Positions 10,701 through 23,576 of a DNA stretch of 64,000 bases are shown in pieces (position 1 is the stretch's first letter; every line of letters begins with the position of its first letter). Origin of the DNA: Gliomastix tumulicola (taxonomy: Eukaryota > Ascomycota > Sordariomycetes > Hypocreales > Bionectriaceae); contig BCHX01000001.1 in the NCBI GenBank assembly GCA_001599755.1, positions 5,890,001 to 5,954,000 of the forward strand, given 5' to 3'. A model generated the notes under the pieces. It had not been told where the DNA came from. It saw only the letters and a list, made by a program, of their open reading frames with translations, and ran no database searches. Position numbers and translations under genes: made by a program.

Positions 10701-13700
10701 CGCCCTGACAATTTGGAGTCGGGCATGATTGGGCTTCGGAGCTCCTCATATCAAGACAATGGCAGAGATCGTCGCCTGCCACGAAATGGCCTGAATCCGG
10801 CGTAGCCAACGGATGGATTTCAACACTTGTCGATGTGATTGAACAATCAACTTGGGACGATAATCTGCACCCCACCTCTGACTCGGATACTCGTAAATCC
10901 CGTGGCGACAGGCGGTGTACATTTGTCTTGCAAGTAACGCCTGTTGGGGCGTCAATACGCGCGTGCAACAGATCGGACACAATGCCTCCGTCTTAGGACA
11001 ATGTGACGGGGCGGACCGCACAGAAATGGCAAGCTCCCATATGTACCTCAACCAGAACAGAGGTATGACCTCACCTCGCAGTACCTGCCTTTTGACCGAG
11101 TCGGGAGAACTGTGGCCTCCGGGGCGCACGCACTCTGTACATGATCTGATAACATGCCGTACCCTACTTGGACCTTTTGGGTGAGAGCAGGTACATGACA
11201 AGACCCGCCACTCCCATTGGCTGAGGTCCAGTACGATGTAGCCGCAAGTAAGTGGCCAGCAGATCGTGCGGAGTGGGGTGCCTATGTTCCAAGATGAGGC
11301 TTCAAAATCCGCCAGGAAGCATGTGATAGGTGGTTACTCTCGAGTGGGGATGGGAGAGGAGGTGTGGAGGTGAGGGGTGTCTGCTCAAGCTGCTGTCGAT
11401 GCACTGACTGGTGGCATCATTCCTGGGCTGGCCAGAGCTGCAGGTCGGTGGGAAAGGGGGGGGTTCCTGCGACCTTGCAGGTGACTCCCCAGTCGGACGA
11501 ACATTCGCCTGCGAGCCGTGATATCGAACTCCTGGGCGTGTTCGTACAACAGCCATGGTAGCGATCGTCGTGGACAATCCTAAGAATAGTTAGCACTTGG
11601 GAAAGGTGCAACAAATTGTTTGACATCTTCAGCTCGTCCAAGATGCAGCCATGTCTTGTCGATATAAAAAAGTTGGCAACTAGACGCACCGAAGACCAAC
11701 GAGTGCTCACCTGGCCAGCCCCGTGGCGGCAATGGCTCACCTGAGTCTCCCACCGCTAATGGTACTTGTCTGGCCTGCGTGGGCCTCCCAACTGCCGCCT
11801 CGATACCTGTTTTGTGTGTGCCGACCAAGGTTCTGACTAGCAGCGGTCGATAAGCTTCTTGCTCCCCCATCTCTCAGGCGGGAAGATGCTGCAGATAGAT
11901 TGACGGGGGGAGGGATGAATTGCCGCTGTGTGCCGCCCATGCCCAGGTGACTTTGCGATCTTTCCAAGCCACTTATCTGTAGGTGAGGCTTGGATGATGT
12001 AAGTGGACGATGGTATTAGGCCCAACGCGGGTTGGAGTAGTCTTGGGCGCAGGATTGCCCCAGGATCGTGTTCTGAAGTCGTCATGGGGCCTTTTTTGAG
12101 GCGTCAAAAAGCGAGTCCAAAATCTTGGAGGCTGCCTGAGGCAAGCACGGACACGGGGGTTCTAATATTGGCAAGAGCATGACTAAGGCGACGGTCGTAC
12201 TTACCCTACAAATGCTAAACACTGACCCAGGGCATTTTCTGCCTCTACGGATATTCCTTGATCACGTTGGCATTTTTCGCGATCTGATTGAGACATCGGA
12301 AAAGTGTCTATCCAGCTAACGACCAGGAGCGGTAATGAGAGCGATTTCGCCCCGGAAGTGAAGGGACGGAGGTTTTGGCGGAAATATTGGGGTCGGACAG
12401 CGAAGTGGTGCACTGCTGACGCCGGTGGCTGGTGGCGTTGGGTTACCTGAGCCACTAAAAACAGTGACCTGCATGAGGCGAACTTGGGCGATGGGGGATT
12501 TGGCACGTTAGCTCCAAAGGCCCAGCAGCCACATCGCCTTCACGACTGATTCACATGGCCCGGCGACCGCCGACACAGTGGAAGAGCCACTGGCCGCCCG
12601 GTCGTACACCGACGAATGCGCTGCGCGGCCAGCGCAGACCAGACCCAGCGTAAGACGGCATCATGATGGTCCTCAGCGATCGGCATCCCAAGTGGCTTCT
12701 CCGACCAGAGCATACATAATTCTCCGAGCCCGGCGACTACGAGGACGACGACTACGACGACGCAAGATAAGAGCACGTTCCTCAGAATCCTAAGCAGGCG
12801 GTCGAATTCCGTGTACACCATTCTGCACGCACAGCATGGGCGATTGAGAACATGAGGGAATGACGATGTTGATCATTGCATTCGGGGAGGATTGTATCCC
12901 CTTCTACTGCCGGATACCAGGCTCGATCAGGCATCGCACTGCCATGACTTGCATCTGGTAGCTTGGAGGCTGGCAGAAGAGGCAGAAGGCGGATCCTAGC
13001 GCCAGAGCAGGGGTGCTGAAGGCCGACGGAGACGATGGGACGGACCCACGGTTGGAGAGATGTCGTGCACCTTTGGAGAAGCGGCCATCTCTCATCAGTC
13101 AAGTCCCTACGTAACCGGGATGATAACGGCGCTCTGGGAGGCGGCTATCAGAGATACGAGGTCGATGCTGCGTGAGCCAGCGGCTAGACCCAGCTAGAGC
13201 CCGTTCAATGTCACATCGACATGATAACCACCGAGCCCCGGCCCTGGAACTGTCGACAAAGGGTCCTGGCAGGACTCCGGATATCACACGGGAAGTGTGG
13301 CACGCAGGTACAAAAACAGGGCCGGACGGAGACAGAAGAACCCGGATTCCCTAGTGTGCACACCCTATATGGACACCGCTGATAAAGATGGGATTTCCCT
13401 TTTTTACCTTGTTTTTTAAGGACAGCACTAGCCTGTACCTGAACCTCCTAGCTGCCCGGTCTAAGCTGCGTCGAGTCAAGGCGGCGGCGAAATAAACGAA
13501 TGGCTAGCTCACTGACCAGCAAGCTAGCACCACAAGCCGAGGGAGAGAGAGAGACCACAAAACGTACGTTTTTCTGGCTCGAGATAGAGACGCACCACGG
13601 AAATAATCAGCGAGAAAGAGCAAGACGACCCGAATGAGAGAGCTTTGACCAGTGCGGATCCGATGGTGGCAACGGGAAGAACGCCGTGGCGATGGTGCTT

Positions 13701-15168
13701 CTGTTGGTCGACTCTCGAGCGAGCGAGGGTACGGTGCGGATAGATAACAGCGAGAGCGGACAGAGATTCGCCGGCCGGTGAGCCCAGGCGGCAGAATGTG
13801 ACGCTGTAGAGCTACACGCCACTCCCGCTTACCACGCGGCCGGGAGGCCGTTCGAACCCCAATAAGACGGCCTTTCATGTCGCCCGGCTTCCCGCCCGTG
13901 GTGGCTCAAACTCAGCCAGGAGTCCTTGGGATCTCGGCCGGAGCAGCCAGGAAAGAAAGGCGGTGGGCAGCAAGAATGATGAGCTAGTTCGTTCTTCGAG
14001 ACGCTTCGTTTCGGGGACCGGGAGTTTACTCCTCGAGTCCTCGAGTCCTCGCGAACATCCTGACGAGCACGCCAGCAGCTAGAACGTCGAGAAGCAAGAT
14101 CAGAGTAGCGCCTTGGGTGGGTTTTGCAAAAGAACCTGGGCAGCGTGCTAAACAGGTTGCAATCAAGAAACTGGAGTCCACTGCCAGTGTCAATTGCCAA
14201 AACACCCCTGGACCTCCAGCTGCTAGCGCTGCTGCACACTCGCTGTGGATGAGCCCAAGATAGGCCTAAACTCCCTCCAGGCAGGCAACGCCCGAACGCG
14301 GATTGCTCGGGGGGGGGTGAGGACGGACCCAGGAGCGAACAGAGACACTGATGAGCACACCATCACGCAAAAAGGACGAGGCGCGAGAGAGATGCGCAGG
14401 CAGAGACCCTGTAATCACGGCGTCTCCCTGGTGCTTCTGTACTTCTGTGTAGTACGATAGTAATAATAGTTCGCGTGAAACTCCGAATTGCCTCATCTTG
14501 CCTTGCCGACGATGGCGGGACACAAGCACGGCATTAATATTGGCAGATTACCCCGTTATACCACCGTCCGGAGAAGAACGCCGTCTCGCCATCAGGTCGG
14601 AGGCTCACTCGGACTTAGACGACATGAACGACAGACACAGCCCTCGCCCCCTTTTTCCCCTTTCCCGGCGGGAGAGGGGAGGCGGGAGGGGGGAGATGCA
14701 TCGTAGCATCTGCTGTGCATACGGAGGTATGCACATGCACCCTCATCCCTCCATCATCCCGTTCGATGTTCCTCGGTATGTAGGGGAAGGGGGAAGAAAG
14801 CACAGACGTCGAGGGGGGGATTCCCAGGCAGTCTGCAACGGGAAATGCTATCTGGTGATTTGTAACCTCCCTGGGCCTCCTTCTTCCACCCCCCGTCCTC
14901 CATCAGATCACCGCCTAGGCAGGGGCCCGGTCTCCAGATGGATTGACCGTCAACCCGCAAAAAGGACACTTCCCTTCCCACGCCAGGGGTCCATCGCAAC
15001 GGAGAGTAAAAGAAGGTGTCGACGGCTAGGGGAAGGCTGAGAAAAGGCGAGGGGCGGTGTCACCGAAGGCCGGGCTGTCCCTCCGTCCCCTTCCCTTCCC
15101 TCCCCCATAATCCATAACCCAAACACCTTATCCATACCGCCATCCGTACACTTGACCTCTTTCAGCAA
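7747..15168. other. Gene desert, central part: no supported gene
   Basis: No ORF longer than about 200 codons and none with a recognisable domain; the longest (8070-8678, -) reads as random sequence. Between about 7.8 and 13.4 kb the microsatellites thin out and composition is more balanced, with many stops in all frames. That would suit an old degraded element or unconstrained sequence, but I see no transposase or reverse-transcriptase motif and no obvious terminal repeats. From 13.4 to 15.1 kb GC-rich, G-run-containing sequence resumes. Confidence 0.45.
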
Positions 15169-15689
15169 ATGTCCGGCAGCGACAGCGAATCAGCGCGGGG
15201 CTGGGGCCAACGTTTCCACCAGGCCACGGTAAATCGTGTTGTAAGTCGGCCGCTTCTGCTGGTGCTGTCCCTACGTGCTGCGGGAGTCCTTGCGTTCCTG
15301 TTGTCCGCATCACAAGCCGAGGCCAGGGGAGCATCAGGCTGCTGCCCCAGCGCGGCCATAGTTGACGCGAGCTGGGATCCCCTCTCCATTGCCGCCAGGC
15401 GTGACGCCTTGCCGGTGCCACAAGCCATCGGCATGTAAGTCATACAGAGCGATTAGACTACCTCGTACAGATTATGCGGTGATACAGAGTTCGACCGAGC
15501 CGCTTACAAGCCCAGTGTGGGTTCACCTATCTCGCTGACTGCCGAGGACAGGTCGTACGCGGGCTTACACTTCGCGGTCGTCGGGCAGATCTTCTTGCTG
15601 TCCCTCTTGTGCCTGACAATCGTCCGCCCCTCCAACATGTCGCTCAGCTCCACTCCTGTGCCCATCCGCATGGACGACGACTGACAAGT
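15169..15689 (+). CDS. Predicted small two-TM membrane protein, spliced, unknown family
   Basis: Exon 1 is 15169-15434; a GTAAGT donor and CAG acceptor bound a 36-nt intron (15435-15470); exon 2 is 15471 to the TGA at 15687-15689. This gives about 160 residues. Exon 1 is Ser/Gly-rich, then has a hydrophobic helix (roughly residues 28-48), then a Cys pair and a polar loop. Exon 2 has a second strong helix (GLHFAVVGQIFLLSLLCLTI) and an acidic C-terminus ending MDDD. About 80% of exon-2 codons end in G or C, like the real genes here and unlike the desert. A CTTTCAG directly before the ATG could be a 5'-UTR acceptor. The intron is unusually short, so the junction is uncertain. I recognise no family. 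Confidence 0.45.
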
Positions 15690-18600
15690 CAGGCTATGGC
15701 CCATGGGAAACTGCGCGAGGAGATGGATACGGCTACGGGACATGATGCGATGCCAGAGTGTGATTCGGCCAGGGCCGCACAGACTTCGCTGGTCCACTTC
15801 CCTTATCTGCGACCCGTCGACTGAAGATCAGACAGAAACAATGAACGAGGGCTGTGAGTATTACGGGCATTATTACCCTCGGTCAAAGTTGACGTGCTTC
15901 CATCACATGCATGCATGCATGCATGCAGGCAGGCAATGTTTCTGGTCTATTTTTTGCCCTGACGCTTGCTGCTGGCCTCGCTCGTCCCGACGACCCGTCA
16001 GCGCCGTGCTCTCAGCCGTGTCTCACCGTCAACGTTAGCAGGGAGAGTTGGAAGGCTTAGCCGGGCCTGACATGACATAGATGGGATGGGGTTGCTGGTC
16101 GCTGCGAGATACCACGTCACTTTGCTCCTCCTCGAGCAGCAGATGGGAATCACGCGCGGACGCGATGCTATGCAGCTAAGGCGCGGTGGCGCGATGCCAG
16201 TGACAAACGGAAACAGGCTGCACATGAGACCATACCTATCCCACGTAACGCTGTTCCAGACGAAAGGACCTCCCATGGATCTATCTCATCGTGTGTAGCA
16301 GGGCCTGTAGGGCCTGTACCAGGGCTCAGGCTTGTTCGGCGGTATTCTGCGAGGTGCTGTGGGGCCTGTCTCAGAGGTCACAGCGCTCACTCCCCCCCAA
16401 AAGCCAAAAGCCAAGGAGCCAGCAGCAAGCCCAGGCGTCATGACACAGACGCACAGCCTCTGGGCTCGCCTCAGGGAGCAATGGATGGGAAAATGGATCT
16501 CAGATGCTCCGACGTGCATCGACGCGACCCCTTCCCATCTCTCGTAACAATTCTTCCATCCAATACTCGCCTCCCGTCCGATGCAGCCAGCCGGCGTGCG
16601 CAGATTTTCCTGGCTGCACCCCCCTGCGTGTCCCTTGCAAACGTGAACCAACTACCACCCCCCCTGCAAGCACCACCGAAGCAGCAGCCAAGGCCCTTTT
16701 GAGAGCGCCCTCCCCAACCACCAGAAGTTCGAGGGGCACTTTGGCGCATTCTCTCGTTCTTCTCGAAGACTCGTCTGCCGCCCGCTATCTCCATGGGCTA
16801 ACCACCTTGATGAGACTAGTAGCCCCCCCCCTCTGCCCAGCGCAAGCCAGACCAATGTGACCCGTGCAACTACCGAATCGTATTTTGCCTGTGGCTTGGA
16901 CCCCTGACTCTCTCCTCTCTCGCTGGCCTGGGCCTCCCCTCCTCTCTCGAGCCCTCCCGCACAGTTGAAATCTGCTGTGCCTCAGCGCCGGCCCGTAACG
17001 TGAACAGCATTATTTCAGCTCTCGCGTCTCGGACCCTCCCCCCTCTACCTACACGTGTGAGGTCGGCGACGACGGGGTTTGAGACACGTATTATGAGCAC
17101 GGAGCTGCGCAGCGGCATCTCCAGCTCGCTCGTCCCAGAGCGGCTACGAATACGGTGTGCTGTGAGGTCCTTGGGGGTGATTGAATGAATGAACGAATAT
17201 CCCGTACCCACTCACATCCAGCGCGATTCCAGAACGCTGGCGAACTTCTGGAACTTGTCGTCCGTACGTGCTACCACCACCACCACGACTCTATCGTGGA
17301 GTGGCGCTTATTACCGAGCATTAATCTAATATCACTGGCGATATTATAGCCCAGAAGTGCACACCAATCAATATTGCCAGCCCCGTGCAGAAGACTCTGC
17401 TCGAGCCAAGGCGAGGCCAGGCCCCAGGCGAGGCATGCAAGGCAGAGCGAGGCAGCACAGGAGCCAGCGCCGTGGCTTGCCTCCAAGCAAGCAAGTATTA
17501 CATACATACATACAACCCTTACCCTCGCTTTCAGCCATGACCAGGCCCTCTATCTAGGCCTCTCTGTCCGTCGATTGTCCACCCCCGAGCTAGTGGTGCT
17601 TGATTCCTTGCTGCTGCCAAAGCAATTACCGGGCTCGTCGCCAGAGGAGTGCCAGTGGCAGACGGACAATGGGCAGAACGAGGATGGTGAGTGTGGAGCC
17701 CGACAGAGGTACCATCGAAGTGACGAGGGGGGGGGGAACTCGACACAAAGTCCTCTGTGGCGGCATGGGCGAGTGCAACCACTGGCCAGTGACGACTGAC
17801 CAAAGGACGGCGCGAGCCAGACCAGGGGGGGACCCCCTGCGCCAAGCTAGAGCAGGGCCCGCGCCAGAGAAGTTAGAACGTCTGCGGGCTCTTCTGCAGC
17901 ACTGACGAACCGTCGATCTCCTGAATCACTTTGTTCTGTTCCTTCGGCTGAGGCGACTTCTATTGGCTAGCCCGCGTCCGGCTAGGCCAGGATGATCTCT
18001 CACTCGGGAGGGGGGTAGGCCCAGCGAAGTGCGGTGTTTGACTGCACCTCCTGTTTGTGCGTCCGTGCTGCCACTGCGTTGCATTGGCTGCAGCAGCGGC
18101 ACCTGGTCGAGGGTACCTTGCCTGCAGACGGGCAAGAGCAGACGACCTCCGTACCTGCTGCTGGACTCGACTCCACTGCAAGTCCGCGAATGCGAGTACA
18201 TCCCGCATGTACCTCGAGTCCTCAGGGAAGGCACCTTACGCACACACCGTCCAAGTCGCTCCTTCCCCACCCGCACTCCCCCTCCATCATCGCCCCCCCC
18301 CTCGCTTTTGCTTCTTGCTTCTTGCTTCTTGCCCTGGCCTGCCACTAACACTAACGTGCAGGTATCTCTCCAAGTCCAAGATCCTGTCCCCATGCACCCA
18401 GTTTTATTATTATCATGGGTGCTTTTCTTATGTTTCTAGCTCGCCCTGCACAATCTCCTGCGCAGCAGGCGCACAGACGCAGATAGACACACTCGCCGTC
18501 ACACACTCTCGCGCACGCTCGCGCACACCACCTGCAGGCACTTGCAGGCACTTGCAAGGGCCATGCCCGGCCAGCGCCAGCTAGTAGGAACCCCCACAGC

Positions 18601-18792
18601 AGGGGGCCGTCCTATGATGAAGGGTGGGGTGGTGGCTGTCCAGCGCTGCTGCACTTCTGCGTCCTTGCTGCAGTCTGAGGTGCCTCTGCATGCACGTCCT
18701 CCGTCTCTGATCAGGCGCCGCCGCTCGGCTCTTCATGCCTCCCACATGCTGTACATCTGGGTCCCGTTCGACTCCCTGTCGAGATAGCTCCC
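15690..18792. other. Gene desert, right part: upstream region of the Zn2Cys6 regulator
   Basis: About 3.1 kb with no supported gene. It contains an ATGC repeat, TACA repeats near 17500, several C8-C10 and G8-G10 runs, and a short duplicated GCACTTGCAG near 18535-18555. Overlapping ORFs on both strands are short and Pro/Arg/Ser-rich by composition. It is likely promoter and long-leader sequence for the downstream regulator. Confidence 0.5.
15907..15926. repeat. (ATGC)n repeat
   Basis: Five perfect ATGC units followed by two AGGC variants. ATGC is self-complementary, so the tract can fold on either strand. Confidence 0.9.
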
Positions 18793-18829
18793 ATGTACAT
18801 ACATATATACATCGGCCCTTGCCACCTCT

Positions 18830-18920
18830 TCTCTTGCTTCTCGACCAAACCATCTTATACCCTTTCCCTTTCCATTCAGTTACCTTATACCTTTTTCTCT
18901 TTCATCTTTCCTCTCAAGTA
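18830..18920 (+). promoter_or_regulatory. CT-rich core-promoter tract of the Zn2Cys6 gene
   Basis: A pyrimidine-rich stretch (repeated CTTCTC, CCCTTTCCCTTTCC, TTTTTCTCTTTC) ends in CAAGTA at 18915-18920, the kind of CT block followed by CAAG that marks fungal transcription starts. If transcription starts here, the leader is about 270 nt and contains no ATG before 19189. A GTGAGG...TTCCAG pair (18929-18984) could be a 56-nt leader intron. Confidence 0.45.
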
Positions 18921-19188
18921 CTTTGCTTGTGAGGACTACTGCATCCGAGAAGCACAAGTCTTTCTATTTCTATTTTTCTTCCAGTCATTGGAAAGTACAT
19001 TGCTCTCTCTACACCACCTACGAGCTGTGCCCTGGACTCGCTTACTTCACGCCCGCACTTGTGCCTGAAGTACCAGAAGTACACTCCCTCCCGTCTGCCC
19101 CCGCGGACCCTTCACAACTGAATATACATACACAAAATACTCCACGATTGTATAATTCGTTACCAGCCGCCCTACACACACTACAACC

Positions 19189-21880
19189 ATGACGGCTCCT
19201 ATTTCCCAACAGACCGTTGCGGTCAAGGACACAGCTGCCGCTCGCAAGCGCAGAAGACGCGCTCCCGCCGGTGGTGCCTCGGACGACTGCTTCACCTGCA
19301 CAAAGCGCAACGTCAAGTGCGATCGCCGCAGGCCCTACTGCTCGCAGTGCCTCGAAATCAGCAACGAGTGCTCGGGATACAAGACGCAGCTCACCTGGGG
19401 TGTTGGCGTGGCTAGCCGTGGCAAGCTTCGAGGTCTCTCTCTGCCCATTGCGAAGGCACCTCCCGTCTCCCGGGAGCCCAAGAAGGCTACTGGCGCCCGC
19501 TCGAGAAGCAGCACGGCCACCTCCATTGCGGGCTCTTCGCACGGCCACGGCCACATCCACAGCCACAGCCACGCGCATAGCAACACCAGCGCTGGACCCC
19601 TCCACTGGAACGACCACGACGATGGGCGCAGGAGTGTTGGCATGCCTACCAGGGGCCCCATTGACATCCCCTCGGTTTCCCATGTGCAGGCCGCGGCCTC
19701 TGCCCCGACCACGCCTTACGGCATGCCTGGGTACGACTACCTCGCCATGTCTCACCCCGAGAACACCCCTCCTATGGCTCAGGGCAGCTGGGGCAGCATG
19801 GGCTACTCGCCCGGCATGGTTCACTCGCCCGATGTCCACCCGAGGTACTCCAAGTTCCCTCTGTCCCTCGTCACCGAGGGCCTCTCTTCGTCTGTCAGCT
19901 CGGTCAACAGCGACGTCGACTACATGTCGCCCATCAGCCAGTCCTACACCCGGGAGGAGCTGCCTTTCGTCAACTCTCCTCCTCTTCTGTACGACAACTA
20001 CAGCACCCACCAGAACTCGCCCGTCCCTCAAAGCCCGCCCTCCAGCATTGCCATTGATCACTCTCGCGCGCCGACGTCATGCCCTGGTCTCGTCTACACA
20101 CCCTCCGAGGCTGGGTCCATGCACAACTCCCACCACCTCGACGTTTTCGAGTCTCAGATCGGCCACAAATTGATGCGAGAGTGTGACACCCTCAGTGAGC
20201 ATCACTCGGCACCTTGCCTAGCCTATCCATTCTAATTGGCTTGCAGATGTCCCTGATGTCGACGCCTACAACAACGGTCGCGGGTGGACATCCTCGCCAC
20301 ACAACCAGCCGCGACAGCAACATCAGCAGGACGAGGATGTCAAGCCACCGCACTCCCCCCCCAATCAGTGGTCGATCGACTCCCAGCACGCAATCCAAGC
20401 CAGCCCCGATCTCGCCTCCCGCATGCCCTTCTTCATGGACTACTACACCAATACCCTCTGCCCTTCCATGGTCTACATCGATAGCCCCAACAACCCCTAC
20501 CGCGAACGCATCCTTCAGCTCGCCACCAACAGCCCCAGTCTTCGTCACGCCATCTGCGCTCTTTCGGCATGCAATCTCAGGATGAGGAGGAAGCTTAGTC
20601 TGGGTCACGACACTCATGAACTCTCGGCCAAGCTCACGGCAGAGAAGCAGGCGGCGGAGCTGGTTGGCGATATTCATATTGAGGACCCTGCCTTGTCCGA
20701 GGAGTACCAGCACCGAAACCTCGCTGTTCATCTGCTCAACCAGCAGCTCAACGACCCTGTCAAGTCGAGCCACGACTCTGTTCTCGCCACCATCCTGCTT
20801 CTGTGCCACTATCGCATGGTCGAGTCCGGCATTGCCAAGTTCCACACCCAATTCGCCGGCATTAAGAAGATTCTTTCGATGAGGAAGTCTCGACAGCTCT
20901 CCACCAACGACGAGTCTGGTTGGATGGAGGAGCTCTTCACCTACTTCGATGCCATCTCAGCCAGCATCAACGACCGCGAAGCTCAACTCTCAACCCCTGA
21001 CGTGAGCGGCCTTGCTGCCGACGGGCTCGCGCTTCGTCCTGGTGCCGAGAACATGGTCGGATGCGAGAGGGAACTGTTCAAGACGATTAGCAAGTTGGGT
21101 CGTCTTTGTCTGCTTGCCCAGCATCGACCCGTCTCGCCCAGCACCACTCCTGGTGATGGCATCCCTCGATCCCACACGCCTTTTGATATCTCTATGGGTC
21201 ACGGCCACAAGGGCAGCATTAGCAGCGCCATGGGCCAGTCTATGGATGGATTCGGCGCAATGCTCTCCGAGGATGACTACATGAACTCGGTATCGCGATC
21301 GCCTCCTACCAATGAGGGTCAGCGATCCGTCTTCTGGACGGAGTGGAGGGAGGCCCGCACTGCTCTGCAGAACTGGCAGTTCAATGCCAACTCAGTCGCG
21401 GCCAACCTGCCTGGAGCTCCCAGCCCCGCACAGGTTCGGGATCTTGGAGCCTTGTCCGAGGCCTTCCGCTACGCGGCTCTCCTTTACACGGAGCGCCTGG
21501 TCAGCCCCAATCTCCCGTCCAACCACTCCAACTTCCAGAACTTGGTGAGCCAGGTTGTCTACTACGTCACGAGCATTGAGGCTGGCAGCGCTGCTGAGAA
21601 GTTCCTGCTGTGGCCTCTGTTCGTTGCGGGATCCGAGTGCGTCAATGAGTTGCAGCAGAACATTGTCAGGACCAAGTGCCGGGAGATGATGACTCGCTCT
21701 GGATACATGAGCAACCTCTCGGCGCTTGAGGTTCTTGAGAGGCTTTGGTCGACGGAGCTGAAGGAGTCGGATGTGCGCAGCCCTGGAGCGAGGATGAGCC
21801 TTCTGGGTAGACGGTGCCCTTTCAACTGGGCCAAGTGTATTGGTGGCCCCGGTGTTGATGTTGAGTGGATAATGTGCTGA
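19189..21880 (+). CDS. Zn(II)2Cys6 transcription factor, Fungal_trans_2 type
   Basis: Exons 19189-20194 and 20247-21880; the intron 20195-20246 (GTGAGC/TTGCAG) completes an Asn codon. 879 residues. A basic run (RKRRRR, 19-24) precedes the binuclear zinc cluster with Cys at 34, 37, 44, 51, 54 and 61, then a conserved-looking YKTQLTWGVGVASRGKLRGL segment. A His-rich block (about 118-130, alternating His) and Ser/Pro-rich linker follow. From about residue 395 (MPFFMDYYTNTLCPSMV) the rest matches the regulatory domain of the Fungal_trans_2 family (Pro1, Uga3 and Ume6 relatives). It should act in the nucleus as a DNA-binding regulator; its targets cannot be read from sequence. The unusually long upstream desert suggests complex control. 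Confidence 0.9.
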
Positions 21881-23576
21881 TGTTTTGAACGCGCGCCAAT
21901 TTTGTGTTTTTTTTTTTCTTTTTCCTGTTTGATTTTCATGTTTTCTTTTTACCACGGCATATACGGAGAGGGCAATTTGCCCAGGATATAATGGAAAACG
22001 AACGACTGGGCCGTTATGATGAGACGGCTGGTTTTGCACATCGTCAGAGACGACAAAAGGGGGCAGCATATGTAACGATAGAGCCGATGATATGAATATG
22101 TTTCTCTGTTTTCTCGCAAACACAAGTTCCAGTATCATAAATTACGAGTGAATGAATCTAAAGTCCTTGAAGCCTGCCATAGATAGGCGTGAACGAGAGT
22201 TGGAGCGAGATGATCCAACATGGCACTCTCATTCAGGACACTCGAGACTCAAACGCCGCATTGAGGGATACCTTCACGTTTCCAGTCACCAGCCACGAGA
22301 GTGTGTAGGAGTCAGCTAATCGACACACCCTGTGCGCCGTCCCTGTCAGCGGCAGACACAAAGGACCAAAAGAGCCGAGGAGGCGGCCGCCCCCGGCTTC
22401 CGATTTGCATGTCACTGACCAAAATCCCCCCGACATCAACCCCCCCCCCCTTCCCCCCTCCCCTGATGGCCGATCTTCCCTATCGTGCAACATGCACCAT
22501 TTCCGCCCAAACACACCATCATATCGACCTTGCAGTTCGCCACAACCAGGACGTGGTGGACCTTGCCTATACATAGATAACTTACCATGGCCGGCGGTAC
22601 GGGGAGGAGGGGAAAGCACAGACCGACAGTCCGCCTATATCGGATATGTTGCCACCGAGGAGAGATAAAGCGCAGCAGTGTCGGGTGGGTGAAACCCTTC
22701 GGTCAGCTCCGTATGTCAGATTTCGTCCACGTTTGTGCGTCCTCGCCCTATAGTTCAGGAACAGGGCAGCGTACGGAGAAGGGGGTGTGTGTGAACTGTG
22801 AACTGGTGAGACTTCCAGTCTCTCTGAACTGAACTGAGACAGCAGTCGCTCCTCGCCTCGCCTCGCCTAAAGCCGAAAAGTGCCTAAAAATACGGCTTGT
22901 CTTCTCATAACGTTAAGCTGATGGATGGGCTGCCGCTCTCCACCTGTCGCCCGTCTGTCGAAGGAGAAAGTTGGCGGCTGGGTTGCGTTTCGTGCCAGGA
23001 CGGACGGGATTCGTCTCTACCTCGGAGATTCTATTTTTTTGTGGAGTGGTGTGGCATTGTTATTCCTGACCTTGCCTTTGGGGGGGGGGGTAAGGATAGA
23101 TATTCGGGGTGTTGGTTGACGAGATACTGAAGGAGGGAAGCGGAGGGGAGGGGGAGTTGCGTGAAAGGCCCCCCCGGATCAGCGACTACGCCGTGTTCCT
23201 GCATTGACACGACTGACTAATTTGGTATTTCTCTCTAGGGTAATTAGAATGTAGTTTTGTTTGGCTTCCTAACATGTTGGTTTCGTTCTCTTACTCGGTC
23301 TAGAGCCAACAACTGGTCGTACTTAGAATGAATAGATAGGCCTTTGGAACAAAGATATCAGCTCACGAGGAGCTCAACAGGCTTCAACTGAGACTCGGCG
23401 AACAAGCCTATTTTTCTCTCCTCGATTTTATTCATGCCTCTTTGAAGCTACCCCTCTCTCCCAGGGCTTCCAGTTTACATACAAACACAGACTTCCCGGG
23501 GGGCAAATTCCGGACAACAAAAAGGGGCAACCAACCCATCCAAGCACACGACTTCCTACGCACCGGAACTCAAACC
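21881..23576. other. Convergent intergenic region, no gene seen
   Basis: Lies between the 3' ends of the zinc-cluster regulator (+) and the AA9 gene (-). It holds a T-rich stretch just after the regulator stop (21908-21950), a C run near 22440-22460, repeated CGCCT near 22853-22869 and a G10 run near 23081. No ORF worth keeping. Confidence 0.6.

Noticed and set aside
13835..13875. TTCGAA box resembling a tRNA T loop
   Set aside because: Bases flanking the box do not pair to form a T stem, and no acceptor stem is present.
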